Part shown: one piece after another, positions 23,833 to 33,687 of the stretch
Layout of the letters: the number at the start of each line of letters is the position of its first letter
Position numbering within the stretch: position 1 is the first letter of the stretch
Assembly: GCF_030695035.1 (NCBI RefSeq)
Contig: NZ_JAUYTT010000008.1
Coordinates: 248,001-312,000 of the forward strand
Origin: Frigidibacter sp.
GTDB taxonomy: Bacteria > Pseudomonadota > Alphaproteobacteria > Rhodobacterales > Rhodobacteraceae
Direction of reading: 5' to 3'
Length of the DNA: 64,000 nt
Made by a program: the position numbers and the translations under genes
The notes under the pieces: model-generated
Database searches by the model: none
Seen by the model: only the letters and a program-made list of their open reading frames with translations
What the model was told of the DNA's origin: nothing

Positions 23833-24030
23833 GGCGAGGCACTGCCTCGCCCCCGCCCGTGCGGACCATTCCCCCAGAGCCATTGGCAGCAAGAGACCGT
23901 GTGAGGACAGCGCCCGACCTGGCGGGCGAGAAGCGCCCGCCAGGTCGGGGCGGGCGCTGGCCGGGCCCTTTGGGGGCCCGGCCGTTGCAAGATGAAAGGG
24001 CGGGTTGTGGCGAAGGCGATGGCCTTCGCC
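23833..24030 (+). repeat. 198-bp structured repeat, copy A
   Basis: This occupies most of the 356-bp gap 23795-24150 between the ABC exporter and yfgM. It starts with the hairpin GGCGAGGCACTGCCTCGCC (23833-23851) and ends with a 9-bp-stem hairpin GGCGAAGGC...GCCTTCGCC (24009-24030). Inside are a perfect 14-bp stem (23915-23928 with 23934-23947) and a perfect 10-bp stem (23959-23968 with 23974-23983). The same 198-bp element, inverted, lies at 37000-37197. The two share 34 consecutive identical bases (23908-23941) and look roughly three quarters identical by eye. No ORF of interest crosses it. The rest of the gap holds nothing I recognise. Confidence 0.85.
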
Positions 24031-24150
24031 AGCGACATGGGCGACGACCACAAGTTTCAGAGCCTGCGCCCACCCTCCCACCCGGGCTTGGCAACCTCGC
24101 CCCTTGCCGTGTAAGAGATGGCCCAACAGCGCCATGAGGAGGCACCGCCC

Positions 24151-24807
24151 GTGAGCAATACCGACAGCTTCATCGACGAGGTGACCGACGAGGTCCGCCG
24201 CGACCGGCTTTATGCCGCGATGCGCCGCTATGGCTGGATCGGGATCTTGCTGGTGGTGGGAATCGTCGTGGGCGCTGCGGTGAACGAATGGCAGAAGTCC
24301 CGGGCCGAGACCGAGGCGCGCGCCTTTGGCGATGCCCTGATGGCGGCGATGTCGGCGGAAACCCCGGCCGCGCGGGCCGAGGCGCTGGCGGCTGTGCCAG
24401 CGGAAGGGCCCGAGCGCGCGGCGCTGCAGGGGTTCCTTGCAGCGGCCTCCTCGCTGGAGGCGGGCGATATGCCGGCGGCTCTGGCCGCATGGGATACCAT
24501 TGCCGCAACCAATGCGCTGCCGGTCAGCTATCGCCACCTGGCCCTGATCAAGCGCGTCATTGCGGCGGGGGCCGAGATGCCGGCCTCGGAGCGCGGCGCG
24601 GCGCTGGACATGCTGGCGACGCCCGGTGCGCCCTACCGGATGCTGGCGCTGGAACAGCAGGCGCTGGATCTGGTCGCGGCGGGCGAGGGCGACGCGGCAG
24701 TCGAGCGGCTGCAGGCGCTGCTGCTCGAACCGGGCGTGACCTCGGGCTTGCGCAGGCGCGCGACACAGTTGATGGTGGCCCTGGGTGCGGAGCCCGAGGC
24801 GGCCTGA
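24151..24807 (+). CDS. yfgM: YfgM-like TPR-type membrane protein
   Basis: A 218-residue protein with an N-terminal cytoplasmic tail (NTDSFIDEVTDEVRRDRLYAAMRRYG), one transmembrane helix at about residues 27-46 and a periplasmic alpha-helical TPR-like domain. It matches the YfgM/UPF0070 group, which associates with the SecYEG translocon and periplasmic chaperones in E. coli. The start is taken as GTG at 24151, because GAGGAGG lies eight bases upstream and the family begins with NTDSFIDEV; an ATG frame from 24118 is less likely. The order yfgM-bamB-der is the same as in E. coli. Confidence 0.85.
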   Translation: MSNTDSFIDEVTDEVRRDRLYAAMRRYGWIGILLVVGIVVGAAVNEWQKSRAETEARAFGDALMAAMSAETPAARAEALAAVPAEGPERAALQGFLAAASSLEAGDMPAALAAWDTIAATNALPVSYRHLALIKRVIAAGAEMPASERGAALDMLATPGAPYRMLALEQQALDLVAAGEGDAAVERLQALLLEPGVTSGLRRRATQLMVALGAEPEAA

Positions 24808-24892
24808 CAACGACATTCCGGGGGTGCAACAGCGCCCTGGGTGCAGAAACGGGCTCCGTGAAGAAACGGGCGAACGTGAAAAGGACGGGGCA

Positions 24893-26221
24893 GTGACGCT
24901 TTCCATCGCAGGTCTTTCCCGCGGCATGGCCGCACTTCTGGTGCTGGCAACCCTTGCCGGCTGCGACAAGGAGGTGCGGCTGGCAGGTGTTCGGCTCGAT
25001 CCGCAGGACGCGCTGTCGGGCGAGGTCTCGCAACCTGTGCGCGCCCCGGCGACGGCGCTTGGCTTGCCGGCGCCGGTGATGAACGCAGAATGGAGCCAGC
25101 GCGGCGGGGCGGCCACGCACCGGCTTGGCCATGTCGCGCTGTCCGCGGCGCCTGTCCGCATCTGGTCCGCCAATGTCGGGCGCGGCGATAGCAAACGCCT
25201 GCGGGTGACCGCCGATCCGGTGGTGGCGGCGGGGCGGATCTTCACGCTCGATGCCGATGCGCAGGTCAGCGCCACCAGCCCCTCGGGTGCGGTGCTGTGG
25301 TCCACCAGTGTGGTGCCGCCCGGCGGGCGCGGCGGCGAGACGGTCGGCGGCGGTCTCGCCTATGGCGACGGCAAGCTGTTCGTGACCACCGGCTATGGCG
25401 AGCTGGTCGCGCTCGACCCCGCCAGCGGCGGCGTGATCTGGCGGCAGGATTTCGACTCTGCGGTGGGCGGTGCCCCGGCGGTTGCGGGTGGCATGGTTTA
25501 CGCCGCGACCCGCAACTCGGTCGGCTGGGCAGTGCGCGCCGCCGATGGCCGCGTGCAGTGGAAGACCCAAGGCGTTGCCTCTCCCAGCAGCGTCGCCGGC
25601 GTTTCGGCCCCCGCGGTCGAGGGCGATACGGTGGTGTTCCCCTTCCCCAGCGGCGAGCTGGTGGCGGTGAACCGGGCGGACGGCTCACGCAAATGGGCGG
25701 TGCCGGTTCCGGGCCGCCGGCTTGGTATGGGCTATGCCGATGTGATGGGCCTGACCGGCGAGCCGGTGATGGCGGGCGGCACCGTCTATGCCGGCACCTC
25801 GGCAGGCCGGCTGGCGGCGGTGGACGTGGCCGCGGGCCGCGCGCGCTGGACGGCGGATGAAGGCGCGGCAAGCCCGGTGGTGCCGGTGGGCGGGTCGATC
25901 TTCCTCGTCACCGACGAGTCGCGGCTGATGCGGATTGATGCTGCCACGGGCGTGGAAATCTGGGCGGTGGAGCTGCCCTATTACGTGCCCACCCGCAAGG
26001 ACAAGCGCCGCCGGACGATCCATGTGCATTACGGCCCGGTTCTGGCCGGCGGGCGGCTGCGCCTTGCCTCGACCGACGGGGTGCTGCGCAGCTATGATCC
26101 CTCGACGGGCGCGCTGGTCGCGCAGACCGAGATTCCGGGCGGCGCGGCGGCTGGCCCGGCGGTTGCGGGCGGGATTTTGTATGTCATGGGCAAATCCGGC
26201 CAGCTTCACGCTTTCCGCTGA
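24893..26221 (+). CDS. bamB: BamB-like PQQ-repeat beta-propeller lipoprotein
   Basis: A 442-residue lipoprotein. The signal peptide is followed by the lipobox LAGC, with the acylated Cys at residue 24 when the GTG at 24893 is used; AAGGACG precedes it. The mature part is built of PQQ-type propeller blades, with repeated GRIFTLDADAQVSA, YGELVALDPASGGVIWRQD and AGRLAAVDVAAGRARWTAD segments. BamB is a scaffold component of the outer membrane beta-barrel assembly machine. The position between yfgM and der matches E. coli. The frame is open further upstream, but that part is not signal-like. Confidence 0.87.
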   Translation: MTLSIAGLSRGMAALLVLATLAGCDKEVRLAGVRLDPQDALSGEVSQPVRAPATALGLPAPVMNAEWSQRGGAATHRLGHVALSAAPVRIWSANVGRGDSKRLRVTADPVVAAGRIFTLDADAQVSATSPSGAVLWSTSVVPPGGRGGETVGGGLAYGDGKLFVTTGYGELVALDPASGGVIWRQDFDSAVGGAPAVAGGMVYAATRNSVGWAVRAADGRVQWKTQGVASPSSVAGVSAPAVEGDTVVFPFPSGELVAVNRADGSRKWAVPVPGRRLGMGYADVMGLTGEPVMAGGTVYAGTSAGRLAAVDVAAGRARWTADEGAASPVVPVGGSIFLVTDESRLMRIDAATGVEIWAVELPYYVPTRKDKRRRTIHVHYGPVLAGGRLRLASTDGVLRSYDPSTGALVAQTEIPGGAAAGPAVAGGILYVMGKSGQLHAFR

Positions 26222-26267
26222 CGCGAAAGCGGTGTAAGCGGTCCTCTTCTGTTTTACCGGAGGGGCC

Positions 26268-27725
26268 ATGAGCTTCACCCTAGCCATTGTCGGACGGCCC
26301 AATGTGGGCAAGTCGACGCTGTTCAACCGACTTGTCGGCAAGAAGCTGGCGCTGGTCGATGACCAGCCCGGCGTGACCCGTGACCTGCGCGAAGGCGCGG
26401 CGCGGCTGGTGGACCTGCGCTTTACCGTGATCGACACGGCAGGGCTGGAAGAGGCCACCGATGAAAGCCTGCAGGGCCGGATGCGCAAGCTGACCGAGCG
26501 CGCGGTGGAACATGCCGACATCTGCCTGTTCGTCATCGACGCGCGGGTGGGCGTGACCCCGACCGACGAGATCTTCGCCGATATCCTGCGCAAGAAGAAC
26601 GCCCATGTGATTCTGGCCGCCAACAAGGCCGAGGGCAAGGCCGGCGATGCCGGCGCGCTGGAGGCCTGGAGCCTTGGGCTCGGTGAGCCGATCCGGCTGT
26701 CGGCCGAGCATGGCGAGGGGATGGATGACCTCTACCTGACCCTGCGCCCGCTGGCCGATGCCTTTGACGAGCAGGCCCGGATCGACGCGCCCGAAACCGA
26801 TGTCGATGTGGTCGAGGGCGGGGACGAATACGACTACCGGCCGACCAAGGCCAAGCCGCTGCAGATCGCGGTGATCGGCCGCCCGAATGCCGGGAAATCG
26901 ACGCTGATCAACAAGATCCTCGGCGAAGACCGGCTGCTGACGGGCCCCGAAGCCGGCATCACCCGCGATGCCATCTCGGTCGGGACCGAGTATATGGGCA
27001 CGCCGGTGCGGATCTTCGACACTGCCGGGATGCGCAAGAAAGCCAAGATCTCGGACAAGCTGGAGAAGATGTCGGTGGCGGATGGCCTGCGCGCCGTGCG
27101 CTTTGCCGAGGTGGTGGTGGTGCTGCTGGATGTGGAGATCCCGTTCGAGCAGCAGGACCTGCGCATCGCCGACTATGCCGAGACCGAGGGCCGCGCCGTG
27201 GTGATCGCCGCGAACAAGTGGGACCTGGAAGAAGACAAGCCGCACAAGCTCAACCAGCTGCGCGACGGGTTCGAACGGCTGCTGCCGCAGCTGCGCGGCG
27301 CGCCGCTGGTCACCGTCTCGGCCAAGACCGGCAAGGGGCTGGACCGGCTGCATGATGCGATCATCAAGGCCCATGACGTGTGGAACCGCCGCGTGACCAC
27401 CGCCAAGCTGAACCAGTGGCTCGGCGCGATGGTCGAGGCGCATCCGCCACCCGCGCCGGGCGGCCGCCGGATCAAGCTGCGCTACATGACGCAGGTGAAG
27501 ACCCGGCCGCCGAACTTCGTGGTGATGTGCTCGCGCCCCGACGACCTGCCGGAAAGCTATTCGCGCTATCTGGTCAACGGCCTGCGCGAGAATTTCGACA
27601 TGCCGGGCACCCCGATCCGCATGACCTTCCGCGGGCAAAGCGACAAGAACCCGTTCAAGGACCGCAAATGGTCCACGCCCTCGCGGCTGAACAAGCATAT
27701 CGGCAAGGTGCGCAAGGACGATTGA
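26268..27725 (+). CDS. der: Ribosome biogenesis GTPase Der (EngA)
   Basis: A 485-residue GTPase with two tandem G domains and a C-terminal KH-like domain. The first G1 motif is GRPNVGKST (residues 9-17), with DTAGLEE as G3 and NKAEG as G4. The second G domain, near residue 205, has [19 protein letters not shown] and NKWDLEE. Der is needed for late assembly of the 50S subunit. GGAGGGG lies just before the ATG. It is the third gene of the yfgM-bamB-der series; no terminator is obvious after it. Confidence 0.97.
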   Translation: MSFTLAIVGRPNVGKSTLFNRLVGKKLALVDDQPGVTRDLREGAARLVDLRFTVIDTAGLEEATDESLQGRMRKLTERAVEHADICLFVIDARVGVTPTDEIFADILRKKNAHVILAANKAEGKAGDAGALEAWSLGLGEPIRLSAEHGEGMDDLYLTLRPLADAFDEQARIDAPETDVDVVEGGDEYDYRPTKAKPLQIAVIGRPNAGKSTLINKILGEDRLLTGPEAGITRDAISVGTEYMGTPVRIFDTAGMRKKAKISDKLEKMSVADGLRAVRFAEVVVVLLDVEIPFEQQDLRIADYAETEGRAVVIAANKWDLEEDKPHKLNQLRDGFERLLPQLRGAPLVTVSAKTGKGLDRLHDAIIKAHDVWNRRVTTAKLNQWLGAMVEAHPPPAPGGRRIKLRYMTQVKTRPPNFVVMCSRPDDLPESYSRYLVNGLRENFDMPGTPIRMTFRGQSDKNPFKDRKWSTPSRLNKHIGKVRKDD

Positions 27726-27756
27726 GGGGCGACTGAGAGAACGGGGGAGGCCGGGC

Positions 27757-28238
27757 ATGATCATCGTCGCGTCATCTGATGACAACTATGTTGCGGGGGC
27801 GATGGTTCTATTTGCCTCGGTCGCCCGCCACAACCCCGAGGCGCGCTTCGTCCTGCTGGACATGGGCATCTCGGCCGCGAACCTCGGTCGTCTAGAGGCG
27901 CTGGCCGCGCACCTTGGCCGCCCGCTGCAGGTGATCGATGCCGCCTAGTGCCGAAGATCATCCATTTCAACGGCGCCAACCCCTGGCAGCGGATGGTGCC
28001 GATGGCCGCGCTGTGGTGGCACCATGCGGACGCGATTGCAGACCTGCTGCCGCCGGGATTCGGGACCCGGCGCAAGGCGCGGGTGCGGGCGCTTCGGCGG
28101 AACTGGCGCGACTGTGCGGGTCTGCTGGTTCTCAGTCCAAGCGCCATTCGCCGGGCGCGGATGGCGTGGGCGATCCAGCGACGCATTGTCAGACCCTATC
28201 TCGCCAGTCTCGGCGGTAGAGACGTGAAGGCGGGCTGA
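27757..28238 (+). pseudogene. Remnant of a glycosyltransferase family 8 gene with the catalytic middle deleted
   Basis: Two small frames match the two ends of an LgtC-type GT8 enzyme. Frame 27757-27948 (63 aa) has the donor-binding N terminus IIVASSDDNYVAGAMVLFASVARHNP and VLLDMGIS, then stops after QVIDAA. Frame 27948-28238, starting at a GTG that overlaps that stop in another reading frame, has the C-terminal IIHFNGANPWQ acceptor/UDP-binding block. The roughly 150-residue centre that should carry the DxD metal motif is missing, so the product cannot be an active enzyme. One deletion plus a frameshift explains the arrangement. Confidence 0.75.
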
Positions 28239-28281
28239 CCCGATGCGGACTGCAATCCGATGATCGGCGAGCCTGGCCTGC

Positions 28282-29004
28282 TCAGCTCCCCGCCACTGCT
28301 GCCTGCGCCTGACTGCGGCTGATCGCGGCCCAGACGGCGGCGCCGATGACACCGGCGCCGATCAGTGCCGCGATGGCCACGACGGGCGCGCTGGTGAGGT
28401 TCGCGACCAGCACCCCGATCAGGGCCCAGAGCACGGCGGCCCCATATTCCGCGGCCTGGCTGCGCATCTGCACAACCATCGCCAGCACCAGGATCAGCGC
28501 CAGCATCGCCAGCGCCGCGGCGACGGGGGGCAAGATACCATAGCCGGTCAGCACGACGCCGGTTCCCACCCCCGCGGCGGCGGTCAACCAGCCGGCATAG
28601 GCGGCAATCGGCGCGCGCAGCAGCCAGCGGTCGGGCGCGGGCGGCGTGCGCAGCAGCGCCATCACCGCAGTGGCGGTCATCACCCAGATCAGTACGACGG
28701 CGATCACCGGCATCTGCTCGGCGATCTCCAGCCAGACCGCACCCAGCCCGAGCGAGGCGAAGAGCGGCCAGCGCGGCGCGTCCCAGGCCGGGTGGTCGGC
28801 GCGCTTCAACAGGCCAAAACTGGCATGGGCCAGCAGCCAGAGATAGAGCAGCCCCCAGATCGCGAAGGCATAGCCCGCGGGCTGCACCGGCGGGTCTATG
28901 GGTGGGTAGGGGAAGGCCGCAGGGTTGAAGCCACCGAAGGACGGCACAAGCAAGGGCGCGGTCACAAAGGCGACGGCGGCACTGAACAGCAAAATGGCTT
29001 TCAT
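28282..29004 (-). CDS. TspO/MBR-like (tryptophan-rich) membrane protein
   Basis: A 240-residue integral membrane protein with about seven hydrophobic helices and many tryptophans. The segment QPAGYAFAIWGLLYLWLLAH near residues 42-61 resembles the helix 1-2 region of TspO-type sensory proteins, and similar alphaproteobacterial proteins are commonly labelled tryptophan-rich sensory protein. It is longer than classical TspO (about 160 aa), so the link is uncertain and the ligand unknown. The start MKAILLF at 29004 is chosen as the beginning of the first helix; 29013 and 29034 are alternatives. Confidence 0.6.
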   Translation of the reverse strand: MKAILLFSAAVAFVTAPLLVPSFGGFNPAAFPYPPIDPPVQPAGYAFAIWGLLYLWLLAHASFGLLKRADHPAWDAPRWPLFASLGLGAVWLEIAEQMPVIAVVLIWVMTATAVMALLRTPPAPDRWLLRAPIAAYAGWLTAAAGVGTGVVLTGYGILPPVAAALAMLALILVLAMVVQMRSQAAEYGAAVLWALIGVLVANLTSAPVVAIAALIGAGVIGAAVWAAISRSQAQAAVAGS

Positions 29005-29145
29005 ACGCAACATGCCCCCTAACGCCGGGCGCATCGAAAAGGTTCAATCGCCCCTGCGTTTCATCGCGTAAGTATCGCGCCTTGCAACTAACACATGCAA
29101 GGACGCGGGCGCTTTCGCGCCCACGTGGTACAATCGGTCGCAGGG

Positions 29146-30438
29146 TCAGGCCAGCGTGCCATCCGCGGTGATCCGGGTCTTGCCGCCGAGCCAGGGGTGC
29201 AGCGCGGTGGGCAGATCGACCGAGCCATCCGCCTGCTGGCCGTTCTCCAGCACCGCGATCAGGCAGCGGCCCACGGCGAGGCCCGATCCGTTCAGCGTGT
29301 GCACGAAGTCGGGCTTGCCGCCATCCGTGGGCTTCAGCCGCGCATTCATCCGCCGCGCCTGGAAGGCCCCGCAATTCGACACCGAGGAAATCTCGCGGTA
29401 GGTGTCCTGCCCGGGCAGCCACACCTCAAGGTCATGGGTCTTGATCGCGCCAAAGCCGATATCGCCGGTGCACAGCACAACGGTCCGGTAGGGCAGGCCG
29501 AGCTTCTCCAGGATCGCCTCGGCGCAGCGGGTCATGCGGTCATGCTCGGCGGCGGAGTCCTCGGGGCGCGTCACCGACACCATCTCCACCTTCTCGAACT
29601 GGTGCTGGCGCAGCATCCCCGCCGTGTCGCGGCCCGCCGACCCGGCTTCCGACCGGAAGCACTGGGTATGCGCGACATAGCGGCGGGGCAGGGAGGCCTC
29701 GGCCACCGTCTCGCCATGCACGATATTGGTCAGCGTCACCTCGGCGGTCGGGACCAGCCACCAGCCATTGGTGGTTTCATAGCTGTCCTCGCCGAATTTC
29801 GGCAGCTGGCCGGTGCCCAGCATCATCTCGGGCTTAACCAGAACCGGGGTCCAGGTCTCGGTCAGGCCGTGATCGGTGATATGGGTATCGAGCATGAACT
29901 GCGCCAGTGCCCGCTGCAGCCGCGCTACCGCGCCCGAGAGCACGACGAAGCGGCTGCCCGAGAGCTTGGCCGCGGTCTCGAAATCCATCCCCGATTGCAC
30001 GGCGGGCAGCTGGTAATGCTCCAGCGGTTTGAAGTCGAAGCTGCGCGGCGTGCCCCAGCGGCGGAGCTCGACATTGCCGGACTCGTCCGCGCCGTCCGGC
30101 ACATCGGCGCCGGGCAGGTTGGGCAGGCTCATCAGCAGATCGCGCAGGGCGGCATCGTCGGCCTTGGCGGCCTCGTTCAGCTGTGCCATCTCGGCCTTGG
30201 TCGCGGCCACCAGCGCGCGCAGGCGCTCGAACTCGGCATCATCGCCGCGGGCCTTGGCGGCGCCCACATCCTTGGAGGCGGCGTTCTGCGCCGCCTGCGC
30301 CGTCTCGGCCGCCAGGATCTTGGCGCGCCGCGCCTCGTCCAGCGCCAGCACCTGCGACGACAGCCCGGACAGGCCCCGCCGCGACAGGGCGGCGTCGAAG
30401 GCTGCGGGGTTTTCGCGGATCGCGCGGATGTCGTGCAT
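29146..30438 (-). CDS. serS: Serine--tRNA ligase
   Basis: A 430-residue class II aminoacyl-tRNA synthetase that charges tRNA-Ser in the cytoplasm. The N-terminal coiled-coil arm covers residues 1-110 ([20 protein letters not shown], then alternating charged helices). The catalytic domain has motif 2 [20 protein letters not shown] and motif 3 [14 protein letters not shown]. The ATG at 30438 has AAGG eight bases upstream; a GTG at 30447 is in frame but lacks spacing for a ribosome site. A palindrome lies in the leader. The gene diverges from yajC. Confidence 0.97.
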   Translation of the reverse strand: MHDIRAIRENPAAFDAALSRRGLSGLSSQVLALDEARRAKILAAETAQAAQNAASKDVGAAKARGDDAEFERLRALVAATKAEMAQLNEAAKADDAALRDLLMSLPNLPGADVPDGADESGNVELRRWGTPRSFDFKPLEHYQLPAVQSGMDFETAAKLSGSRFVVLSGAVARLQRALAQFMLDTHITDHGLTETWTPVLVKPEMMLGTGQLPKFGEDSYETTNGWWLVPTAEVTLTNIVHGETVAEASLPRRYVAHTQCFRSEAGSAGRDTAGMLRQHQFEKVEMVSVTRPEDSAAEHDRMTRCAEAILEKLGLPYRTVVLCTGDIGFGAIKTHDLEVWLPGQDTYREISSVSNCGAFQARRMNARLKPTDGGKPDFVHTLNGSGLAVGRCLIAVLENGQQADGSVDLPTALHPWLGGKTRITADGTLA

Positions 30439-30468
30439 GAGGATCACCTTGGGTTTATCGGCACCGGG

Positions 30469-30494
30469 CCGTTGCAGCAGCGTTATTGCAACGG
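30469..30494. promoter_or_regulatory. Palindrome in the serS leader region
   Basis: CCGTTGCA (30469-30476) and TGCAACGG (30487-30494) form a perfect 8-bp inverted repeat with a 10-bp spacer, 31 bp upstream of the serS start. It could be an operator or a 5' UTR stem-loop; nothing identifies the factor. Confidence 0.4.
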
Positions 30495-30571
30495 CAGGCG
30501 GCGCCCCCCATATGCCTCATCGCCACGGGCTTTTGAACCCGGAAATGCGACGCGAATGCGGGTGGCCGCGC

Positions 30572-30600
30572 TTGTCAATGCAGGCCCCCACAGCTAGGGT
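30572..30600 (+). promoter_or_regulatory. Probable promoter of the yajC-secDF operon
   Basis: TTGTCA (30572-30577), 17 bp, then TAGGGT (30595-30600) lie 79 bp before the yajC start in the divergent serS-yajC region. The -35 is good and the -10 is moderate. Confidence 0.5.
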
Positions 30601-30678
30601 GCCGCCGACTTTCCGGGCCGATTGGCCCCAATGATAGCCGGGCGGTGCCAAGCCGTCCCCGACACCAGAGGAAGACAT

Positions 30679-31026
30679 ATGTTCGTGACTCCCGCCTTTG
30701 CCCAGGCCGCCGGTGGCACCGGTGGCGCTGCCAGCGCCATCACCCAGTTCATCCCGCTGATCCTGATCTTCGCGATCATGTATTTCCTGCTGATCCGCCC
30801 GCAGCAAAAGAAGCTGAAGGATCACCGCGCGATGGTCGAGGCTGTGCGCCGGGGCGATACCGTGATCACCCAGGGTGGGATCATCGGCAAGATCTCCAAG
30901 GTCAAGGAAGATGGCGAGCTGGAAGTGGAGATCGCCGAGGGCGTGAAGGTTCGCATCGTGCGCGCCACCATCGCGCAGGTCGTGTCGAAGACCGAGCCGG
31001 CCACCGCCGCCGCGAACACCAACTGA
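30679..31026 (+). CDS. yajC: Sec translocon accessory protein YajC
   Basis: A 115-residue inner membrane protein with one N-terminal helix (FIPLILIFAIMYFLLIRPQQKKLKDH, helix then basic stop), followed by the conserved VRRGDTVITQGGIIGKISKV domain. YajC associates with SecDF and the holotranslocon. The ATG at 30679 is behind AGAGGAAG. It heads a run of genes that continues through secD, secF, an Mth938-like gene and ccmABCDG. Confidence 0.95.
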   Translation: MFVTPAFAQAAGGTGGAASAITQFIPLILIFAIMYFLLIRPQQKKLKDHRAMVEAVRRGDTVITQGGIIGKISKVKEDGELEVEIAEGVKVRIVRATIAQVVSKTEPATAAANTN

Positions 31027-31034
31027 GCTGCTGA

Positions 31035-32699
31035 ATGCTGCACATCCCCCTCTGGAAGCGGGTCATCATCCTGGGGCTCGTCGGCCTCGGGCTGCTGACC
31101 GCGATGCCCAACCTGTTCTACGCCCGCGTGGAGGCCCATAACGACGCCGTGGCGCAGATCGAGGCCACGGGGGTGGAAACCCCCGAACTGGTCGCGGCCC
31201 GCGATGCCTGGCCGTCCTGGCTGCCCTCGGGGCTGGTCAATCTGGGGCTGGACCTGCGGGGGGGGGCGCATCTGCTGGCCGAAGTGCAGGTCGCCGATGT
31301 CTACAAGGATCGCATGGACGGGCTTTGGCCCGAACTGCGTGACGCGCTGCGGAGTGAACGGGCAACAGTCGGCACCGTGCGCCGCGCCGCCTCGCCCGAT
31401 GGCGAGCTGCGGGTGCAGATCTCGCAGCCCGAGGGGATGGCCCGCGCCGTCGAAGTGGCGCGCACGCTGGCGAGCCCGGTCGTCAGCCTGACCGGCGTTG
31501 GCCAGACCGATCTTGAGGTGAGCGGGTCGGGCGATACCCTGACCGTGGCGCTGACCGAGGCGGAACGCACCGCCACAGACGACCGCACCATGCAGCAAAG
31601 CGTGGAGATCGTCCGCCGCCGCGTCGATGAGGTCGGCACCCGAGAGCCGACGATCCAGCGCCAGGGCGAGGATCGGGTGCTGATCCAGGTGCCGGGCATC
31701 GGATCGGCTGCGGAGCTGAAGGCGCTGATCGGCACCACCGCGCGGCTGACCTTCCAGCCGGTGATCAGCCGCACCTCTGATGCCAGCGCCTCGCCGGGGC
31801 TTGGCAATGTGCTGCTGCCCGCGGCCGATGAACCGGGGGTGTTCTATGTGCTCGAACAGTCCCCCGTCGTTTCGGGCGAGGAACTGGTCGATGCGCGGCC
31901 CGATTTCGATCAGAATGGCCGCCCCGCCGTCAGCTTCCGCTTCAACCCGACCGGGGCGCGCAAGTTCGGCGATTACACGGCCGAGAATATCGGCCAGCTC
32001 TTTGCCATCGTGCTGGATGACGAGGTGATCTCTGCCCCGCAGATCCAGAGCCATATTCCTGGCGGATCGGGCATCATCACCGGCAGTTTCTCTGTCGAGG
32101 AATCCACCAACCTTGCGGTGCTGCTGCGCGCCGGCGCGCTGCCGGCCGAGATGACCTTCCTCGAGGAACGCACCGTCGGCCCCGAACTGGGGCAGGACAG
32201 CATCGACGCCGGCCGCATCGCCAGCATGGTCGGGCTGGCGGCGGTGGTGGTGATGATCGTGGCCAGCTACGGTCTGTTCGGCGTCTTTGCCAGTATCGCG
32301 CTGATCTTCAACATCGGGATGATCTTTGGCCTTCTGTCGGTGATCGGCGGCACGCTGACGCTGCCCGGCATCGCCGGGATCGTGCTGACCATCGGCATGG
32401 CGGTCGATGCCAACGTGCTGGTGTTCGAGCGGATCCGCGAAGAGCTGAAGACGGCCAAGGGCCCGGCCCGCGCCATCGAGCTTGGCTATGAAAAGGCGAT
32501 GTCGGCGATCATCGACGCCAATATCACCACCTTCATCGTCGCCTCGATCCTGTTCTTCGTGGGTGCCGGCCCGGTGCGCGGCTTTGCCGTGACGCTGGCC
32601 ATCGGCATCGTCACCTCGGTCTTCACCGCGCTGTTCGTCACGCGGGTGCTGGTCGCGGTCTGGTTCCACTGGCGCCGGCCGAAAACCATCATCGTGTAA
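31035..32699 (+). CDS. secD: Protein translocase subunit SecD
   Basis: A 554-residue RND-superfamily membrane protein that uses the proton motive force to complete protein export through SecYEG. There is one N-terminal helix, a large periplasmic region (with LVNLGLDLRGGAHLL near residue 68, IVRRRVDEVGTREPTIQRQG and GRPAVSFRFNPTGARKF), then five C-terminal helices including the conserved VLTIGMAVDANVLVFERIREEL. It starts nine bases after yajC and precedes secF by 12 bp. Confidence 0.96.
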   Translation: MLHIPLWKRVIILGLVGLGLLTAMPNLFYARVEAHNDAVAQIEATGVETPELVAARDAWPSWLPSGLVNLGLDLRGGAHLLAEVQVADVYKDRMDGLWPELRDALRSERATVGTVRRAASPDGELRVQISQPEGMARAVEVARTLASPVVSLTGVGQTDLEVSGSGDTLTVALTEAERTATDDRTMQQSVEIVRRRVDEVGTREPTIQRQGEDRVLIQVPGIGSAAELKALIGTTARLTFQPVISRTSDASASPGLGNVLLPAADEPGVFYVLEQSPVVSGEELVDARPDFDQNGRPAVSFRFNPTGARKFGDYTAENIGQLFAIVLDDEVISAPQIQSHIPGGSGIITGSFSVEESTNLAVLLRAGALPAEMTFLEERTVGPELGQDSIDAGRIASMVGLAAVVVMIVASYGLFGVFASIALIFNIGMIFGLLSVIGGTLTLPGIAGIVLTIGMAVDANVLVFERIREELKTAKGPARAIELGYEKAMSAIIDANITTFIVASILFFVGAGPVRGFAVTLAIGIVTSVFTALFVTRVLVAVWFHWRRPKTIIV

Positions 32700-32711
32700 G
32701 GGACAAGAACC

Positions 32712-33686
32712 ATGGCCTTCCGTCTGAAACTCGTCCCCGACGTCACGCATTTCGACTTCTTCAAGCATCAGCGCGTCACCTTCGGCGCCTCGGTCGTGGC
32801 GGTGATCGCCGCGATCCTGCTGTGGGCCATCATGGGCCTGAACTTCGGCATCGACTTTCAGGGCGGCACCACCATCCGCTCCGAGGGCCAGCAGGAAGTC
32901 GACATCGGCGCCTATCGCACTGCGATCGCGCCGGTCACGCAGGGCGATGTGCTGATCACCGAAGTGTTCGACCCCACCTTCGGCGCTGATCGCAACGTGG
33001 CTATGATCCGCCTGCAGGCGCAGGACGGGCAGGAAAGCGTGACGCCCGAAACCATCGCGGCGGTGGAGGCGGCGCTGCAGACGGTGGACCCGACGATCAC
33101 CTTCCCGTCCGTCGAATCGGTCGGCCCCAAGGTCTCGGGAGAGCTGATCTGGACTGCGATCATGGCGGTTGTGGCGGCGACGGGGGCGATCCTTGTCTAC
33201 ATCTGGCTGCGCTTCGAATGGCAGTTCGCGGTCGGCGCCGTGGCCGCGCTGGTGCATGACGTGGTGGTGACCATCGGCATCTTCGCGCTGCTGCAGATCC
33301 GCTTCGATCTGTCGATCATCGCGGCGCTGCTGACCATCCTTGGCTATTCGATCAACGACACCGTGGTGGTCTTCGACCGGCTGCGCGAGAATCTGGTGAA
33401 GTTCAAGACCATGCCCCTGCGCGAGGTGATGAACCTCTCGGTGAACGAGACGCTCAGCCGCACGGTCATGACCTCTGGCACCACGCTGATCGCGCTGATC
33501 GCGCTGCTGGTTCTGGGCGGCGACGTGATCCGGGGCTTTGTCTTCGCCATTACCTTCGGCATCGTCATCGGCACCTATTCCTCGGTCTTCGTGGCCAAGA
33601 ACATCGTGTTGTGGCTGGGGGTGAAACGCGACTGGTCCAAGCCCACGGATGGCGGCGGCACCCAGTTCGCCACCTCGGAGAAGTGA
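32712..33686 (+). CDS. secF: Protein translocase subunit SecF
   Basis: A 324-residue partner of SecD. Helix 1 is followed by LNFGIDFQGGTTIR, a periplasmic domain, and five more helices with the conserved ALLTILGYSINDTVVVFDRLREN and the RTVMTSGTTLIALIALL segment. SecD and SecF together form the export-driving complex. The gap to the following small gene is a single base, so co-translation is likely. Confidence 0.96.
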   Translation: MAFRLKLVPDVTHFDFFKHQRVTFGASVVAVIAAILLWAIMGLNFGIDFQGGTTIRSEGQQEVDIGAYRTAIAPVTQGDVLITEVFDPTFGADRNVAMIRLQAQDGQESVTPETIAAVEAALQTVDPTITFPSVESVGPKVSGELIWTAIMAVVAATGAILVYIWLRFEWQFAVGAVAALVHDVVVTIGIFALLQIRFDLSIIAALLTILGYSINDTVVVFDRLRENLVKFKTMPLREVMNLSVNETLSRTVMTSGTTLIALIALLVLGGDVIRGFVFAITFGIVIGTYSSVFVAKNIVLWLGVKRDWSKPTDGGGTQFATSEK

Positions 33687-33687
33687 C

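Noticed and set aside
24785-24892. Longer N terminus for the BamB-like protein
   Set aside because: It would place 36 charged residues before the lipoprotein signal peptide; the GTG at 24893 has a good ribosome site.
29107-29127. GGGCGC-TTTC-GCGCCC hairpin as serS terminator
   Set aside because: A short stem without a following T run on the minus strand; possible but not supported enough.
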